Assembly: GCA_024244665.1 (NCBI GenBank)
Contig: JAAEOI010000410.1
Span: forward strand, 1 to 8,484
Source of the DNA: Bacteroidota bacterium
Lineage (GTDB): Bacteria; Bacteroidota; Bacteroidia; Bacteroidales; GCA-2748055
Reading direction: 5' to 3'
DNA length: 8,484 nucleotides
The position numbers were made by a program, and so were the translations under genes. Under the pieces are notes generated by a model. It had not been told where the DNA came from, did no database searches, and saw only the letters and a program-made list of their open reading frames with translations. The first letter of the stretch is position 1, and every line of letters begins with the position of its first letter. This document shows positions 1 through 6,190 of the stretch, in pieces.

Positions 1-143
1 AGCACTGAGTACTGACCACTGAGTACTGTATACTGAGTACTGTATACTGACCACTGAGCACTGACCACTGAGTACTGTATACTGAGTACTGTATACTGAG
101 TACTGACCACTGACCACTGAGTACTGACCACTGAGTACTGAGT
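1..143. repeat. Tandem array of a 7-bp repeat (ACTGNNN), at least 20 units
   Basis: Positions 4-143 divide without any phase slip into 20 heptamers that all begin ACTG. The three variable bases are AGT (9 units), ACC (6), TAT (4) or AGC (1). Bases 1-3 (AGC) look like the end of a further unit, so the array continues past the left edge. Units 2-6 (11-45) and 9-13 (60-94) have the same order of variants, which points to duplication of a 49-bp block inside the array. There are no unique spacers, so it is not a CRISPR. Its function is unknown. Confidence 0.95.
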
Positions 144-145
144 AC

Positions 146-1039
146 TTATATGTCTTCGTCAAGGGATACTCCCAGGATATCAAAACCTTTCTCGTGGAAT
201 TCGGCATATATCTCAACCAGCTCGGGATTTGACCTGCGGCACGGTCCGCACCAGGATGCCCAGAAATCAATAAGCAAAACACTGCCATTATGAATTTCCG
301 ATACATTGAGTATATTTCCTTCCGGTGTCTCCAGTCCAAAGTCCTTGTATTGTTTCCCGATGGCTACATCTTTCTGCTTCTCCATGATTTCGTACATATA
401 AGTATACTCCTCCATCTGCTGAACGACAGGGTCAAGGGAAGTCAGAGTCTTCTCAAGATCGTCGGTATCCAGGTTGTAAAAGGATCCCCTCAGGATGAGC
501 ACAGATGCGTAGGAATCAGGGTTCTCGGCCAGGTAGAGTGAGTCCACTGCCTCCTTCTCTTTGTTGACCAGCTCATAGGTAGCAATGATGCTGTCTGCGG
601 CTGCCTGGTCCTCTTTTTCCATGGCTGCGTAGTAGGCCTCGACAATGGCTGCCTTCTTACTGTCAAATTCAGCACCCTTTTCATTATAGTCGTTGAGATC
701 ACTCTGTGCACCGCCTGTGGTTTCAATGACCGGGTCTGCGATGGTGCCGGAAATGGTATATTCTGCATTCTCAACGAGAAGCCGTACCGATTTCCGTTCA
801 CCCTTGACAGAGAGGAACATGGTCTTTACCCCGTCTACATCGCTGGAGAGAACAGCAGGGATCCCTGCTTCGACCAGGACAGAGTCTGTGACAACATATT
901 CCCTGTTTGCTCTTGAGGTCAGATTGATCCACTTTCCTTCCACGCCATCCAGATTAAGATTGATAGTGTAGTCGTCGGAGGTCTGTTTACATGATGTGAT
1001 GGCCAGAAAGGCCAGAAATGAGATGATGAGCCTACGCAT
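146..1039 (-). CDS. TlpA-like thiol-disulfide oxidoreductase lipoprotein (DUF4369 plus thioredoxin fold), C-terminally truncated
   Basis: Predicted envelope-anchored thiol-disulfide exchange protein. From the ATG at 1039 the product has 297 residues. Residues 1-16 are a lipoprotein signal peptide with lipobox ITSC, giving a lipidated Cys17. Residues about 20-110 resemble the DUF4369 N-terminal domain, and about 110-225 form a charged, probably helical linker. A TlpA/AhpC-type domain begins near 228 and carries the redox motif WCGPC at 263-267. The reading frame stops 30 residues after this motif, at GVSLDEDI. Family members continue for roughly 65-75 more residues, including the cis-proline strand, so this copy should not fold as a complete thioredoxin domain. 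The stop codon (146-148) abuts the heptamer array. A TTG start at 1069 is possible but lies inside the -7 promoter element and would add residues before the signal peptide, so I prefer 1039. Either a decayed gene or an assembly break in the repeat could explain the truncation. Confidence 0.85.
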   Translation of the reverse strand: MRRLIISFLAFLAITSCKQTSDDYTINLNLDGVEGKWINLTSRANREYVVTDSVLVEAGIPAVLSSDVDGVKTMFLSVKGERKSVRLLVENAEYTISGTIADPVIETTGGAQSDLNDYNEKGAEFDSKKAAIVEAYYAAMEKEDQAAADSIIATYELVNKEKEAVDSLYLAENPDSYASVLILRGSFYNLDTDDLEKTLTSLDPVVQQMEEYTYMYEIMEKQKDVAIGKQYKDFGLETPEGNILNVSEIHNGSVLLIDFWASWCGPCRRSNPELVEIYAEFHEKGFDILGVSLDEDI

Positions 1040-1066
1040 TATACTGCCCAATTTTAGGTTAAAGCT

Positions 1067-1074
1067 CAAACTTA
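1067..1074 (-). promoter_or_regulatory. Putative -7 promoter element of the TlpA-like gene
   Basis: The minus strand reads TAAGTTTG, matching the Bacteroidota -7 consensus TAnnTTTG, 27 bp upstream of the ATG at 1039. I see no clear TTG/TTTG -33 element about 19-21 bp further upstream, so this is a one-element match. It suggests the gene can be transcribed separately from ppk1-meaB, although the gap to meaB is short enough for read-through. Confidence 0.5.
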
Positions 1075-1100
1075 CAATTATTTATTACTCGTTGACCGGG

Positions 1101-2201
1101 TTATGTGGTGCCGCGATATGATTTATACTTATTCAAAATAGTTGCTGCAGCCATGTAAGATGTAATCTCACCCCCAACAATTGATTTTTCAAGTGTTTTC
1201 AGCTCTTTTTGCATGACCGGATCACTGAATACATGCTCGTAGATCCCCTCTTTGATGGTTTCGTACATCCAGTACCTGGACTGGTCGCTGCGGCGGGATG
1301 AGAGAAAATCGTTCCCTATGACAAACTCACGGTACTCATTTACCATATCCCATATTTCACGGATGCCGGTCTGGTACAGCGAAGAGCATGTGGTAATCCT
1401 TGGAATCCATCCGGAAAGTGACGGGGGAAAGAGGTGGAGAGCATTGGTAAACTCGGCCTGGGCCCTGTTTGCTTTCTGGATGTTGTTACCATCAGCTTTA
1501 TTGATCACGATTCCATCGGCCATCTCCATGATCCCACGTTTGATTCCTTGTAGTTCATCACCCGCACCGGCAAGCATAATAAGCAGGAAAAAATCGACCA
1601 TCCCGTGTACTGCTGTTTCGGACTGACCCACACCCACAGTTTCCACAAAAAGTGTATCGAAACCCGCAGCCTCACAGAGGATCATGGTCTCCCGTGTTTT
1701 CCTGGCCACCCCTCCAAGGGTTCCTCCCGAGGGGGATGGCCTGATATAAGCTTCCTTTCGTCCTGCCAGCTCTTCCATCCGGGTCTTGTCACCCAGGATA
1801 CTTCCTTTTGATCTTTCACTGCTTGGGTCAATGGCCAGCACTGCCAGCTTTCCGCCATTGTCGATGATATGTTTGCCAAGGGCTTCAATGAAGGTGCTTT
1901 TTCCGGCACCCGGCACTCCGGTGATTCCCATTCGAAATGCTTTCCCGGAAAAGGGAAGGCAGGCTGATATAAGTTTCTGGGCCTCAGACTGATGTTTTGG
2001 AAGGGAACTCTCAGCCAGGGTGATGGCCCTGCCCAGGGAGCTTATGTCGCCCGACCGGATTCCTTCGAAGAGACGGGAGACCGATGGGCTTCCTTTCACT
2101 GCTTTCTTCAGCCGGCTAACCGCCTCCTTGCTGACCGGATCTGGCTGGGGGACCCCTTCGGCCACCGAGAGGGCAGATTTTTTTTTGGTGGATCCGGTCA
2201 T
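1101..2201 (-). CDS. meaB: MeaB/ArgK-type methylmalonyl-CoA mutase-associated GTPase
   Basis: G3E-family P-loop GTPase that acts as chaperone for adenosylcobalamin-dependent methylmalonyl-CoA mutase, gating cofactor loading and protecting the enzyme from inactivation. From the ATG at 2201 the product has 366 residues. It has the P-loop GVPGAGKS (about residues 95-102), a switch segment from DPSSERSKGSILGDKTRM (about 125-142), the ETVGVGQSE motif (about 187-195) and the base-specificity motif NKAD (about 234-237). The C-terminal helical segment (HVFSDPVMQKELKTLEKSIV and on) resembles the family's dimerisation arm. An in-frame ATG at 2276 would give 391 residues but overlap ppk1 by 41 bp. The start at 2201 leaves a 34-bp gap and fits the N-terminal length I recall for Bacteroidota homologues. 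The mutase genes are not in the window. The close same-strand spacing suggests co-transcription with ppk1. Confidence 0.93.
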   Translation of the reverse strand: MTGSTKKKSALSVAEGVPQPDPVSKEAVSRLKKAVKGSPSVSRLFEGIRSGDISSLGRAITLAESSLPKHQSEAQKLISACLPFSGKAFRMGITGVPGAGKSTFIEALGKHIIDNGGKLAVLAIDPSSERSKGSILGDKTRMEELAGRKEAYIRPSPSGGTLGGVARKTRETMILCEAAGFDTLFVETVGVGQSETAVHGMVDFFLLIMLAGAGDELQGIKRGIMEMADGIVINKADGNNIQKANRAQAEFTNALHLFPPSLSGWIPRITTCSSLYQTGIREIWDMVNEYREFVIGNDFLSSRRSDQSRYWMYETIKEGIYEHVFSDPVMQKELKTLEKSIVGGEITSYMAAATILNKYKSYRGTT

Positions 2202-2235
2202 GCCATGATTATCTTTTGATTCAGGAGCTATCGGT

Positions 2236-4314
2236 TTATGATTCCGGGTGACTGTACTTTTTCCTGAAATACTCATAAGTGGACATCTGTGACCTGATAT
2301 CAGGACCCTGGGTGATGATCCGGTTGTTGGTCAGGTTTTCATCAAGTTCGCAGGCTTTCACATTGTCCGATAACTGGATATTCAGTACATCAAGGATCTC
2401 CTTTTTGGCATCGGGATCATATACCGGGAATATGCACTCGACCCGGCGTCTTAGGTTCCTTTTCATCCAGTCGGCCGAACCCATGTAGACCTTATGTTCT
2501 CCTTTGTTGAGGAAAACAAATATCCGGGCATGTTCCAGGAACCTGTCGACGATCCTGATTACCCTGATATTTTTACTATAGGATTGTCCCGGTTTCAGGG
2601 TACACACCCCACGGATAATCAGGTCCACTTTAACACCCGCTTCACTGGCTTTGTAGAGTGCATCCACCATCTCGCCGTCCTGAAGTCCGTTCATTTTCAG
2701 GAGGATATAGCCGATACCTCCCTTTTTGGAGATCTCAATTTCCTTTCGAATCAATTTCAGGAATCCGGGAACCATATTGAATACAGGGACCAGGATATGT
2801 TTGAATTTGGGTTTGTAATTCTGATCCTCCAGGTACCTGTAAAGATTCTTAACATCCTTCAAGACCTCGGAGTTAGAGGTGAGAAGCCCGTGGTCGCCAT
2901 AAATTCTGGCTGTTTTTTCATTGAAGTTGCCTGTGCCCAGGTAGGCCTGGTCGCCATGTTTGGACCCCTTTTCCCGGATCACCAGTGCGATTTTTGCGTG
3001 GACCTTCAGATTGGGGATGCTGTAAATAATGCGGATACCCGCTTTGGTCATTTCATTGGCCCATTTAAGGTTGGCCTCCTCATCGAATCTGGCTTTCAGT
3101 TCAACAAAAACAGTTACTAATTTCCCGTTTTCAGCTGCATCAATGAGCGAGTTGACCACCACGGAGTGATCCGAAACCCTGTACTGGGTAGCCCTGATCT
3201 CCTTCACAGTGGGGTCAGCAGCTGCCTCCCTGAGGAACCTCAGGTAGTGTTCAAAAGGCTGGTAGGGAACACTGATCAAATAGTCCATTTTGCTGATCAT
3301 TGCAGCAATTGGTTTCTTCAGGTTGGAAAGCGCCGGAATGGGGATAGGTGGCAGGTTTTCAATCTCAAGTTCGGGATAGAGCGGGTTGGGAAAACCGAAG
3401 AAATCCCTGAAGTTATGCCTGCTGCCTCCCATAACAAGCAGGTTCTTGGAGATGCGAAACGAACCTCTCAGGTAATCGAGTAATTTGTCTGGCATTTTCC
3501 GGTCATACTGGAACCGGTTTGGCAGTCCGACCGACCTGGCCGACCTGATCCGGTCGATGGCATCGATCAGGTCATCACTCTCGTATTCATCATAATCCAT
3601 ATCGGCATCCCTGGTCAATTTAAGGGAGTACCAGTTCAGTACCTCATAACCCGGGAAGATGGCATCAATATGACGCATGATGACATCCTCAAGGAACATG
3701 ATGTAATGTTTGTCGCCCTCCCCCGGCAGTTCAATGAACCTGGAGAAGTTGTGGTCTGTGGGGATCTTTACAATGCTGTATCGTTCCCTTCGTTTCTTTC
3801 CCTTGTTTTCATGGCTTACCATCTCCAGGGCTATATAGGGATGGCCTGTTTTAAGAAAGGGCCTTACCTTTCCCTTCACCATCATTACAGGTTGTATTGA
3901 GGTGATCAGATCGGAGTAGAAAACCTCCCGGATAAAGTGCAACTGGGGCCTGGTCAACTGGTCCATTTCATTGACAACAATAATGTTGTTCTTTCTCAGT
4001 TCGGGGAGGATCTCTTCCTCGAAAATCAGGTGGAAGATCGACTGCTGGTTGGTGACAATCTCATTAATCTGTCGGATAATCCCGGCTGGATCCATATCCT
4101 TAATGTGCTGCTTTGGGAACTCCTTTTCATGTCGAAGCATATGCTTGTAATAGCTCACCCGTACCTGATAGAACTCTTCAGTGTTATTGGAGTAGATTGC
4201 CAGGAACTTGATCCTTTCAAAAAGAGGGAGGGTTTTATCCATTGCCTCCTGAAGAACCCTCAAGTTGAATGAAAGCCAGCTGATGTCCCGGTTGATGTAT
4301 TGGTATTTTCCCAT
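2236..4314 (-). CDS. ppk1: Polyphosphate kinase 1 (PPK1)
   Basis: Reversibly transfers the gamma phosphate of ATP to inorganic polyphosphate, working as a membrane-associated oligomer. The 692-residue product is close to the usual PPK1 length of about 690. The N-terminal domain opens with INRDISWLSFNLRVLQEA (8-25), as in characterised PPK1s. It is followed by the head domain and two phospholipase-D-like C-terminal domains. H439 in KVHAK corresponds to the autophosphorylated histidine of E. coli PPK1 (H435), and H595 in FLEHARIF to the second catalytic histidine (H592). The motif YLGTGNFNEKTARIYGDHGL (458-477) is intact, so the enzyme looks functional. A GTG start at 4362 would add 16 residues not found at the start of known PPK1s, and it lies upstream of the -7 element at 4333-4340. 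The ATG at 4314 is therefore the better start. Confidence 0.97.
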   Translation of the reverse strand: MGKYQYINRDISWLSFNLRVLQEAMDKTLPLFERIKFLAIYSNNTEEFYQVRVSYYKHMLRHEKEFPKQHIKDMDPAGIIRQINEIVTNQQSIFHLIFEEEILPELRKNNIIVVNEMDQLTRPQLHFIREVFYSDLITSIQPVMMVKGKVRPFLKTGHPYIALEMVSHENKGKKRRERYSIVKIPTDHNFSRFIELPGEGDKHYIMFLEDVIMRHIDAIFPGYEVLNWYSLKLTRDADMDYDEYESDDLIDAIDRIRSARSVGLPNRFQYDRKMPDKLLDYLRGSFRISKNLLVMGGSRHNFRDFFGFPNPLYPELEIENLPPIPIPALSNLKKPIAAMISKMDYLISVPYQPFEHYLRFLREAAADPTVKEIRATQYRVSDHSVVVNSLIDAAENGKLVTVFVELKARFDEEANLKWANEMTKAGIRIIYSIPNLKVHAKIALVIREKGSKHGDQAYLGTGNFNEKTARIYGDHGLLTSNSEVLKDVKNLYRYLEDQNYKPKFKHILVPVFNMVPGFLKLIRKEIEISKKGGIGYILLKMNGLQDGEMVDALYKASEAGVKVDLIIRGVCTLKPGQSYSKNIRVIRIVDRFLEHARIFVFLNKGEHKVYMGSADWMKRNLRRRVECIFPVYDPDAKKEILDVLNIQLSDNVKACELDENLTNNRIITQGPDIRSQMSTYEYFRKKYSHPES

Positions 4315-4332
4315 AGTCGGCAGATCGATTCG

Positions 4333-4364
4333 CAAAGGTAAGTATAGTTTGGGAAAGCTCACAA
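4333..4364 (-). promoter_or_regulatory. Putative ppk1(-meaB) promoter
   Basis: On the minus strand a -33-like TTG (4362-4364) is followed after 21 bp by TACCTTTG (4333-4340), a perfect fit to TAnnTTTG. Transcription would begin about 4-7 bp downstream, leaving a short leader before the ATG at 4314. No promoter of similar quality is visible before meaB, so it probably drives both genes. Confidence 0.6.
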
Positions 4365-4539
4365 TCTACCACAGCAGTGCTGGCGTCAACGCATATAAAG
4401 ATCAGGAAATGAGTCTGGATTATCAATTCCACTCGCTTGTTAAGCCCTCTGGCCTGAGATAATGAGTTCTTGTTAAAGGTCCTTGGAAATTAATGCGCTG
4501 GCCCTGACTTCAGTGTTGTAAAACATGGGTGCTTCTCAA

Positions 4540-4569
4540 TTGCTTATATCACGAAATTTCATATTTTAG
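4540..4569 (+). promoter_or_regulatory. Putative nfeD-SPFH operon promoter
   Basis: TTG at 4540-4542, a 19-bp spacer, then TATTTTAG at 4562-4569, which differs from TAnnTTTG at one position. The leader to the ATG at 4585 would be about 10 bases. It is A-rich (AAAAAAACCAACAA) and has no Shine-Dalgarno sequence, a common arrangement in Bacteroidota. In the rest of the divergent region (4365-4539) I see no gene, hairpin or riboswitch-like structure. Confidence 0.45.
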
Positions 4570-4584
4570 AAAAAAAACCAACAA

Positions 4585-5025
4585 ATGGATATTTTATCTG
4601 ATCCTGCAGTCATCTGGTTTCTGATCGGCCTGGGACTGCTTCTATTGGAACTTGTATTACCCGGACTTGTGATCCTTTTTTTTGGAGCAGGAGCCTGGAT
4701 AACCGCACTGGCATGTGTTGTGCATGACTTCAGCCTGAACTGGCAGATTCTGATCTTCCTGGTGGCCTCATTGCTGGGGCTTGGGTTGCTCCGGAAATAC
4801 CTTAAAAGGAAGTTCTTTAGCAAGAAAAGTGGTGAGGTGGAGGACCAGCTGGAGGAGTTTATCGGACGGAAGGCAAAAGCCATTGAAGATTTCAAGGAGG
4901 GCAGAGGCAAGGTCGAATTCAAAGGCACACGGTGGTCGGCCCACAGTGACGCCCCGGTGGCCAAAAACCAGTGGGTAACTGTTGTAAGCAAAGATAGCCT
5001 CATCCTGGAAGTCAAACCCGCCTAG
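4585..5025 (+). CDS. NfeD family membrane protein
   Basis: Short NfeD-type protein (146 residues) without the ClpP-like protease domain of long NfeD proteins, comparable to the partner of QmcA in E. coli. Three hydrophobic segments (about 9-25, 27-45 and 53-71) form the membrane part, with the typical glycine- and leucine-rich LIGLGLLLLELVLPGLV near the N-terminus. A basic stretch at 70-81 follows. The C-terminal part (about 93-145) matches the NfeD OB-fold domain: IGRKAKAIEDF, then GKVEFKGTRWSAHSD, then VTVVSKDSLILEVKP. Such proteins interact with SPFH proteins in membrane microdomains, and an SPFH gene follows 92 bp downstream, which supports the call. The molecular role of NfeD remains poorly defined. 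The ATG at 4585 gives a complete first membrane segment. Confidence 0.9.
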   Translation: MDILSDPAVIWFLIGLGLLLLELVLPGLVILFFGAGAWITALACVVHDFSLNWQILIFLVASLLGLGLLRKYLKRKFFSKKSGEVEDQLEEFIGRKAKAIEDFKEGRGKVEFKGTRWSAHSDAPVAKNQWVTVVSKDSLILEVKPA

Positions 5026-5117
5026 CCATCGAACTCCTGACCATCGAACTACCTCCCTACCTGACCATCGAACTACCTAACCATCGAACCACCTAACGAT
5101 TTAACTACTAAACTACC
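5026..5117. repeat. Degenerate tandem repeat (CCATCGAACTACCTAA, 15-16 bp unit) between nfeD and the SPFH gene
   Basis: Starting directly after the nfeD stop codon are four copies that begin CCATCGAAC: 5026-5040, 5041-5064 (with an insertion), 5065-5080 and 5081-5096. A decayed tail (5097-5117, CGATTTAACTACTAAACTACC) runs into the ATG of the next gene. The array fills the whole intergenic gap and leaves no Shine-Dalgarno sequence. I see no hairpin in it. It is unrelated in sequence to the heptamer array at 1-143. Confidence 0.88.
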
Positions 5118-6044
5118 ATGGAAATGAATGCATTAACTCTTGTTTACGTCGGCCTGATTTTACTGGCCCTGATTATTCTTTTATCCTCCATTAAAGTGGT
5201 GCCCCAGAGACGTGCCTATATTGTTGAACGCCTTGGGAAATTCCGGATTACCCTGAAGGCCGGTTTCAATATCCTGGTCCCTTTTATTGATCGGGTACAG
5301 TACAGACACACGCTTAAGGAACAGGCCATAGATGTGGCATCGCAGATCTGTATCACTCGCGATAATATATCCGTTGAGGTGGATGGAATCCTCTATTTGC
5401 AGGTAATTGATCCTGCCAAAGCATCCTACGGTATTGACAATTACCAGTTTGCTTCAATCCAGATTGCCCAGACCACCATGCGAAGTATTATCGGGAAGCT
5501 TGAGCTGGACAAAACATTCGAGGAGCGCGAGACCATTAACAACAGTATTGTCTCTGCCGTAGATAAGGCCAGTGATCCCTGGGGTGTCAAGGTTTCCCGT
5601 TACGAGGTGAAGAATATTATTCCCCCTCAGAGCATCAAGGATGCCATGGAGAAGCAGATGCGGGCCGAACGGGAAAAGCGTGCAGTGATTGCCGAATCGG
5701 AGGGGGAGAAGCAGGCAAAAATCAATGTGGCTGAGGGATCCAGGCAGGAGGCGATTGCAGAATCAGAGGGAGAGATGCAGAAGCGGATCAATGAGGCCAC
5801 AGGTAAGGCGTCAGAGATTGAGCAGGTAGCAACAGCTACTGCAAACGGAATCAGAGCAATTGCAATTGCCATCAATGAAGAGGGCGGTAAGGATGCGGTT
5901 AACCTGCGGATTGCAGAGCAGTACCTTATGGCGTTTGGAAAGCTGGCCAAGGAGTCCAATACCATGATCATGCCCTCCAACCTGGCTGATATTTCCAGTA
6001 TCATTGCCACAGCCACCAAGGTATTTGATACCACCAAGAAGTAA
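5118..6044 (+). CDS. SPFH (stomatin/prohibitin/flotillin) domain protein, QmcA-like paraslipin
   Basis: Membrane-anchored scaffold protein that oligomerises into ring or cage assemblies in membrane microdomains. The family is linked to membrane protein quality control. The product has 308 residues, close to E. coli QmcA (about 305). One N-terminal membrane segment (about 5-26) is followed by the SPFH domain (about 28-185), with VPQRRAYIVERLGKF (28-42), AGFNILVPFIDRV (48-60) and YEVKNIIPP (162-170). An alanine- and glutamate-rich coiled coil (about 175-245) contains two copies, 22 residues apart, of an AESEGE-Q-IN motif. A conserved C-terminal segment with AEQYLMAFGKLAKESNTMI follows. The preceding nfeD gene is its usual partner. 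The start is ATG 5118; ATG 5124 is also possible. I call it paraslipin/QmcA-like rather than flotillin because of the length and the NfeD linkage. Confidence 0.94.
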   Translation: MEMNALTLVYVGLILLALIILLSSIKVVPQRRAYIVERLGKFRITLKAGFNILVPFIDRVQYRHTLKEQAIDVASQICITRDNISVEVDGILYLQVIDPAKASYGIDNYQFASIQIAQTTMRSIIGKLELDKTFEERETINNSIVSAVDKASDPWGVKVSRYEVKNIIPPQSIKDAMEKQMRAEREKRAVIAESEGEKQAKINVAEGSRQEAIAESEGEMQKRINEATGKASEIEQVATATANGIRAIAIAINEEGGKDAVNLRIAEQYLMAFGKLAKESNTMIMPSNLADISSIIATATKVFDTTKK

Positions 6045-6068
6045 GAGAGCTCTTCAGACACTTATTTT

Positions 6069-6102
6069 AAACCCGCGCTGGCAGCCTGCCAGCGCGGGTT
6101 TT
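6069..6102 (+). terminator. Rho-independent terminator of the nfeD-SPFH operon
   Basis: The left arm AAACCCGCGCTGGCA (6069-6083) pairs perfectly with TGCCAGCGCGGGTTT (6087-6101) around a 3-base GCC loop (5 bases if the closing A-T pair opens). The GC-rich stem ends in a TTTT run, and the hairpin starts 25 bp after the SPFH stop codon. The flanking A and T runs make it potentially bidirectional, but no minus-strand gene ends nearby. Confidence 0.93.
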
Positions 6103-6137
6103 ACATTAGATCTGTTCACAACTAGTGTTTTTTTTAA

Positions 6138-6168
6138 GTGCGTAATTATAAATATAGTTATAAATTTG
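6138..6168 (+). promoter_or_regulatory. Putative promoter of the serine hydrolase gene
   Basis: TAAATTTG at 6161-6168 fits the -7 consensus TAnnTTTG exactly. The -33 region is weak: GTG at 6138-6140, 20 bp upstream, in the same place as the TTG of the blaI promoter. The start site would fall near 6172-6175, giving a leader of under 20 bases before the GTG start codon at 6191. Confidence 0.5.
6145..6158 (+). promoter_or_regulatory. Candidate BlaI-type operator at the hydrolase promoter
   Basis: ATTATAAATATAGT, an ATTA-N6-TAGT dyad with one mismatched arm position. It ends 2 bp before the -7 element at 6161, the same spacing as the operator at 7488-7501 before blaI. Bound repressor would cover the promoter spacer. 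The assignment is inferred from this shared geometry; binding is not shown. Confidence 0.4.
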
Positions 6169-6190
6169 CGGCGATCATAAATCATAAACA

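Noticed and set aside
1..143. Possible CRISPR-like repeat array
   Set aside because: The units are contiguous heptamers with no unique spacers, and there are no cas genes in the window.
490..801. Alternative minus-strand frame of 103 codons inside the TlpA-like gene
   Set aside because: It overlaps the frame with the lipobox, DUF4369 and WCGPC, and the product is a low-information Arg/Thr/Pro-rich sequence.
2494..3120. Open frame of 208 codons on the plus strand opposite ppk1
   Set aside because: It lies wholly antisense to a well-conserved PPK1 coding region, shows no recognisable domain, and has no promoter or start context of its own. It is a codon-bias shadow.
4265..4462. Small plus-strand frame of 65 codons covering the ppk1 start and the divergent region
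   Set aside because: It overlaps the ppk1 5' end and promoter, has no promoter of its own and has no recognisable features.
4365..4539. Possible riboswitch or small RNA in the divergent region
   Set aside because: I could find no conserved riboswitch core (for example the cobalamin box) and no stable hairpin, and both promoters lie outside this stretch.
5627..6061. Minus-strand frame of 144 codons opposite the SPFH gene
   Set aside because: It is antisense to the alanine- and glutamate-rich coiled coil, which naturally gives long open antisense frames. The product is biased (Ser, Ala, Ile) with no family resemblance.
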